NCBI GenBank assembly: GCA_030998225.1 | Contig: JAPYXD010000716.1 | Span: 1,240,001 to 1,304,000, forward strand | DNA length: 64,000 nucleotides | Direction: 5' to 3' | Source of the DNA: Diplolepis rosae | Lineage: Eukaryota > Arthropoda > Insecta > Hymenoptera > Diplolepididae | Shown here: piece after piece, positions 59,664-64,000 of the stretch | How positions within the stretch are numbered: position 1 is the stretch's first letter | Layout of the letters: every line of letters begins with the position of its first letter | Notes under the pieces: model-generated | What the model saw: the letters and a program-made list of their open reading frames with translations, nothing else | Database searches by the model: none | Told to the model about the DNA's origin: nothing | Position numbers and translations under genes: made by a program

Positions 59664-62119
59664 ATGACTGAAAATGTGTTTACTCGTTTAAAATCTTACA
59701 TGAAATCGCAACATTTTATATTGAATGATTGTTGGCTAAATGAATGTGTGGAATATCGTCTCAGTACAAATCGTCAGGTTTGTAACACTAAATAATATTC
59801 TTAAGTTATTTTGAATTAAGTGAGGGAAAATTAAATCAACTAGTTTACAATTTGAAAATTCTTTGAATATTCCTTAAAAAGTTGACTAATATATATAGAT
59901 TCTAGGTTATGTCTTTATTTCGGAAATTTTCTCGTAAAATATAGTGTAAGCAAAGGGATATATAGAATTATTTACCTGAATCTGAACATAAGTTAAATAT
60001 AAGTTGAAACTATTAACATTTTTATTTAGATTTAAAAAACAGCATTTTATATTTTAGGAAAGCTATGCAGATCTTCAGAAATTTGTTGAAGAACAATTTT
60101 TACTCAATGATTTGCGAGATACAAACAATATTAATGGCTGTTTGCCAGTAAATCTGGCAGAGAAAAAATGCTTAACACTATCCGGAAAATATACCCTTCA
60201 AGTAATCAAAGTTATTAAAATTATAAATATTTAAATAATAAATTAGGTAAATTCATATGAAATTCTGCATTTATTTTTTTCTTAGTTATTAAAACTCTAC
60301 GATATATCCGTATCGAAGTTCAAGCAACTGGAGAAGATTAAAAACGTAGCAATCGACAATATAGAAGCAACCAATACTGAAAAACCACAAGCTTGGGAAC
60401 CAACAGGAAAAAGAATGTTACAATTATTTTTAACGGACGGTGTTCAGGATATCCTGGCCATTGAATATAAGCCAATCAGATTTTTAAATGTAGGGTATCA
60501 AGATTTTTATTTCCTCATCTGACCATATAAAATACTTTATCATGTCAATTTCTTAAGATATTTATGCTTGTAGGATTCATTGTTACCAGGATTAAAGGTA
60601 ATGGTAATTGGACCTGTTGTATGTAGACGAGGCGTTATTCTGCTCGAAGAAACTAATATTACATTAAGAGGCGGTGAAGTAGACGATCTACTTGTTCCAA
60701 ATGCCTTAGAAAACGTTTTGGCAATAACTCTGTAATAAATCTTTTAATTTTTGCATTATTACACTCAGATTCATTAAATTTTTTTTCAAAAAACTTATCA
60801 AAGACTGAGAAAAATAATTTGACTTTTACAGGAATATGCCATTAAATCCAGATCCTTATAATGACGATAAGAACGGACAGAAGAAAAAGCCAGCTAATGA
60901 ATATGAAGACGATTTTGATATTGATTTCGAAGAACTCGAAAGGATCGAACGCTCTGAAAAAAATGAACCAGTCCTAAGTCGACGTGAAAATCCTCTATCT
61001 AATTCTCATCAAAATGATCGGATCTCAGGGGCTCAGAACGCCAATAATCAAATCAGAATACCACAGAATATTAATGAGTTTCCCACGGACGATGAAATAT
61101 TCTTTGATGATTTTGATATACAAGAGGTTGTGTCAAATTCTCATAAATCAACTTCGAATACAGATGAACGATTTCATAAATCGAAACCATCCACAAGTGT
61201 TAATATTTTGAATTTTCCGGATGACGATTTCGATTTAGCTGATGTTGATTTAGAGTTGAACGAATGTTATGATAAATCTGTCTCGAATTGTAAAAATGAT
61301 ATTGAAGGAAATACGAGAGGGAATAAAAGATCTTCGGTAATGACATTTTTATATTTTGTTATTATAATGTTTGTATTCTATGTACTAATAGGAGATTGAT
61401 ATTTTAGAAAGAACTCTCTCCATTACCTTCCATTCAGCCAAAAATTCGTTGTGCTCAAAGTACTCCGATGATCAGCAAAATCAACAGGAAGATCACAGAC
61501 TTCATAGGCAATACATCTTCAGAAGAAAATTTGCCCCCAAAAATCTGCGACTATATCTCTGACGTAATAAATGAACCCTTGACAGATCGACCAATTTGTA
61601 AAACTGTTAGAGGAAAAGTCTTGCATATAGGAAAATTAACAAAGAAAGATATGCTTTGGATTTTGGATGGTACGATTGGTGATGACACTGGAACTCTAGA
61701 CGTAGTCTTTTCTTCAAAGGTATAATTTTCTCTGAAACTTAGTATTTAGAACTAAAACTATTTAATTAAACCATACATTTTTGTTTCTTAGTTTATGGAA
61801 AAAATTTTGGGATTCAGTGTCAGTGAGTTTTCTCAGCAAAAAAAAAAAATTAAAACTGATCCGAAACTGGAAGAATCCTTAAGAAAGGTAATTTTCTCTT
61901 ATGAAAACTGGAATATGTATATATTATGCATCTTTTAAATCTTATTGTTTACAGCAAATGCAAGATGGACAACATAAATTGCAAATTATGGATTGCTTAA
62001 TGGAATTAGAATTGAAAAAAGACAAAAAACCGATGGTAATAAGTTTTACTCAGTTAAGTGAAGATCAAAAAAGTGATTATAATAAAAGATTCAGGATGCT
62101 CAAATCCAAAATGACGTAG
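59664..62119 (+). CDS. RMI1: RecQ-mediated genome instability protein 1 (RMI1)
   Basis: Exons 59664-59777, 60058-60201, 60286-60489, 60574-60731, 60832-61336, 61408-61719, 61792-61887, 61955-62119; all phases join with GT-AG, giving about 565 residues (human protein about 625). RMI1 is the OB-fold subunit of the BLM-TOP3A-RMI dissolvasome, which resolves double Holliday junctions in the nucleus. Residues 1-100 form the helical N-terminal domain (YMKSQHFILNDCWLNECVEY), 120-210 the first OB fold (WEPTGKRMLQLFLTDGVQDI, LLPGLKVMVIGPV). Residues 215-375 are an acidic low-complexity linker (DDFDIDFEELERIERSE). 400-565 is the C-terminal OB fold (KTVRGKVLHIGKLTKKDMLW). The exon 4/5 junction splits a codon (phase 2) and removes the stop that would follow. 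Confidence 0.92.
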
Positions 62120-62711
62120 AAATAGTTAATGTCAGTTAATAAAAAACCAACTATATTTTGAATGGATATAGATATGTGTAATGTTATAAATTATATATTT
62201 TCGTATTAAATTCAATTGAAAAACAACATAAATTTCAAACTGAATTTAAATGCAACTAAGTAAATTCTTATTCAGTTACTTAATGTCCAAAAATTTCTTT
62301 GAATTTTAAGAATATTGTCTCAAAATTACAAGAACAGAAACGACTTAATTTGAACCAAGCTATTACAATATGGTCTAAATTTTAGTTGTTTCCATTCTAG
62401 GAATTTTGAGACAATACTCTGAAAATCCTGAGAATTTATTTCAAACAGATTAAGTAGTTCATGATTTTAAATTGAAAAAGGGCTTCGTCACGATTTTTTT
62501 CAGTTAAGTGTTAAATATAATATCTCTGCATTTTGTGAACATATAAAACACTTATCTACATTCTGATAAATTTATATCAAAGCCTAATACTTAACACGAT
62601 AAGGAGTCTTATTAGGAATTTGTCAGAAAATCATCAGCAATTTTTAAAGATACAAAGGCTTTAATAAAATAGTTTTGTAGAATTCTCACAATTTATCAAA
62701 ATTGAATGTTT
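62120..62711. other. Spacer between convergent RMI1 and PSMG4
   Basis: Holds both 3' UTRs. A modest inverted repeat is present: ATTGTCTCAAAATTAC (62311) with GAATTTTGAGACAATAC (62400). No gene. Confidence 0.5.
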
Positions 62712-63101
62712 TCAGAACGCCAATAAATCGGAGAATTTTTTCAGTTCTTCGATAACATTTTTCTCGATTCCTGGAAGGGATAAATTATCTGCTGGTACAT
62801 TAAAACTAACATAAACTGGTTTTCCTATTTTCTTCGCAAGTCTTTTGGCAATGTTGTTGGAATTTGAATCAATCACTGGTCCCATTATTCTTGTTGAAAC
62901 TGCTTGAGACTCGTATTTGGAAGAAATCGCGAATGAAAGATCATCCATAAGATCATTGCCTTTGATGCCAATCCATAAATAAAGACTTTCTTCCATTTTT
63001 ACAACATGCCCGGCGATCTTAATCTCTCCAACTTGAGTTACAAATTCATGAAATTTAAAACTGCAAGGCAGAATTTCAGTATTTTCGGATCCACTTGTCA
63101 T
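62712..63101 (-). CDS. PSMG4: Proteasome assembly chaperone 4 (PSMG4)
   Basis: Single exon, 129 residues, ATG to stop without intron; the family is about 120-130 residues. PAC4 pairs with PAC3 to help assemble the alpha ring of the 20S proteasome in the cytosol. Visible family text: KFHEFVTQVGEIKIAGHVVK (strand pair at 15-35), LYLWIGIKGNDLMDDLSFAI (core beta strand and helix), and LAKKIGKPVYVSFNVPADN near 90-108, with a final helix. Convergent with RMI1 (593 bp apart) and head to head with CCDC43. Start fixed by the only upstream Met matching family length. Confidence 0.9.
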   Translation of the reverse strand: MTSGSENTEILPCSFKFHEFVTQVGEIKIAGHVVKMEESLYLWIGIKGNDLMDDLSFAISSKYESQAVSTRIMGPVIDSNSNNIAKRLAKKIGKPVYVSFNVPADNLSLPGIEKNVIEELKKFSDLLAF

Positions 63102-63491
63102 CTTTAAATAACTTTCGTGTAAACTTTATTTTTAAAGGCACGTATATATTTGATTACATCAGCGAATTACAGATTGTGATTTTAAGGTTATCTCGTGACA
63201 TTCATAAACGTCCAATCGTCTGAAATTTTACCACTTGACTCTTCTGACTTTCTGAGATAAACTTTCTTTTTTATAAAGAGAGAGATAATTTTTTATCACC
63301 ATTCGCAGCCTAAAATTACGAAACTGTCAGAATATTAAATTATAAATGTTCACACCAGTACGCACTAGCATTATTTGCCCTTAATACATTTTGCAACTTT
63401 GATGCGTGACATACCCTATATTCCGCACACAGGCGGAAACACGCGAAAAGGGTCGAAAAAAAAAGACGGAAATCGACTGAAATTGGGGAAC
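63102..63491. promoter_or_regulatory. Shared upstream region of PSMG4 and CCDC43
   Basis: 390 bp separate the two divergent start codons; this must hold both 5' UTRs and promoters. No TATA box is obvious, as is common for housekeeping genes. Inference from layout. Confidence 0.5.
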
Positions 63492-63656
63492 ATGGCGGTC
63501 GCAGTGAATTCGTTCGATTCTTGGCTGAGTGAAAAACTACAAGCTTTAAATACGGATGAGGGAGTTTTTGGATCTTACATCAAGGGAATTTTGGAAGGTG
63601 ATGAGAGTGAAGATGAAAAAACAGAAGCTTTAGAAGGGATTCTTTCTGGCATAACG
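63492..63656 (+). CDS. CCDC43: Coiled-coil domain protein 43 (CCDC43), first exon
   Basis: Exon 1 encodes 55 residues starting MAVAVNSFDSWLSEKLQAL; GVFGSYIKGILEGDESEDEK and LEGILSGIT match the conserved N terminus of CCDC43 (PWI-like helical part). It ends in ACG|GTGAGG, phase 0. An in-frame ATG at 63375 would add 39 basic residues not seen in the family, so 63492 is preferred. The remaining exons, including the charged coiled coil, lie right of the window. Cellular role is poorly defined. Confidence 0.82.
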
Positions 63657-64000
63657 GTGAGGACCACCTGGATTGTGAGGTTAGGAACGTACACGGAGTA
63701 GAGTAAATCGAATAAATATAAAATATAATGAAAGATTCTTAATAAAGTTTCGCAATATCAAGGTCAAAAATGATTAGTAGGATTGATTCACCGAAATCGG
63801 ATTTTACAGAATAGCATTATTTCTAAGGTATTGTTACATATACCTGTCTAGTCATTGTGTGCATATGTCAATGATGGCCTGAAGTTAACGCTACATTTTG
63901 GTAAAAAACGTTTTCGGAAAATCAATATCCTACTCAAATTATGGTTTTTCCGTAAAAAATTAACGTTTCTGTCATGAATTCCCTGTCTTCATTTCTCTTT
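63657..64000 (+). other. Start of CCDC43 intron 1
   Basis: Begins GTGAGGACC. No further exon or repeat recognised before the window ends. Confidence 0.6.

Noticed and set aside
60836..61399. Separate gene encoding a 187-residue acidic protein
   Set aside because: Upstream acceptor and phase 2 junction with the previous exon, and donor at 61337, make it an internal exon of RMI1.

Overview
The window looks like AT-rich insect nuclear DNA. It has multi-exon genes with GT-AG introns, several mariner-type transposons flanked by TA, a Ty3/gypsy element with a baculovirus-F-like env, and three conserved animal housekeeping genes. The load of serine protease homologs and mariner elements would fit a hymenopteran, perhaps a parasitoid wasp, but that placement is inference; nothing here fixes the species.

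Region 1 (1-54 kb) is a tandem cluster of trypsin-fold serine protease homolog (SPH) genes, all on the minus strand. Splice-by-splice reading gives five gene models (SPH1 3101-634 and off the left edge; SPH2 19072-5080; SPH3 27487-24052; SPH4 32985-29597; SPH5 48822-43829) and one orphan exon (SPH6, 53896-53615). SPH1-SPH4 share a layout: signal-peptide exon ending in phase 1, a large exon with the ICGG and LTAAxC motifs, an exon with GWG, a short exon opening with GDAG, and a C-terminal exon. SPH5 has the last two fused. In all five, the residue at the catalytic His57 position is replaced (Y, T, R, Q, E) and that at Ser195 is replaced (A, A, A, A, V), so these are secreted or venom/haemolymph-type non-catalytic homologs rather than proteases.

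The introns and spacers of this cluster are packed with mobile DNA: six copies of a foldback family with CTCTCTAAATCTGAATCAGT ends, several foldback elements sharing a TACACGGAGAAA end, two TTAA-flanked MITE families, four mariner transposases (one nested inside another), a DUF4817-type Tc1/mariner element, a SINE with a 15-bp target duplication, a tRNA-derived foldback repeat, and a 7.4-kb errantivirus-like provirus (36421-43791) whose LTR ends 37 bp past the SPH5 stop codon.

Region 2 (54-59.5 kb) is a repeat zone: a broken mariner, several GC-rich foldbacks, a hAT-like foldback with a 7-bp target duplication and a 1.15-kb solo LTR with a 4-bp duplication.

Region 3 (59.6-64 kb) is gene-dense and conserved: RMI1 (plus, eight exons), PSMG4 (minus, one exon) and the first exon of CCDC43 (plus). 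PSMG4 and CCDC43 are head to head and probably share a promoter. No bacterial-type features, CRISPR array or functional tRNA gene were seen.
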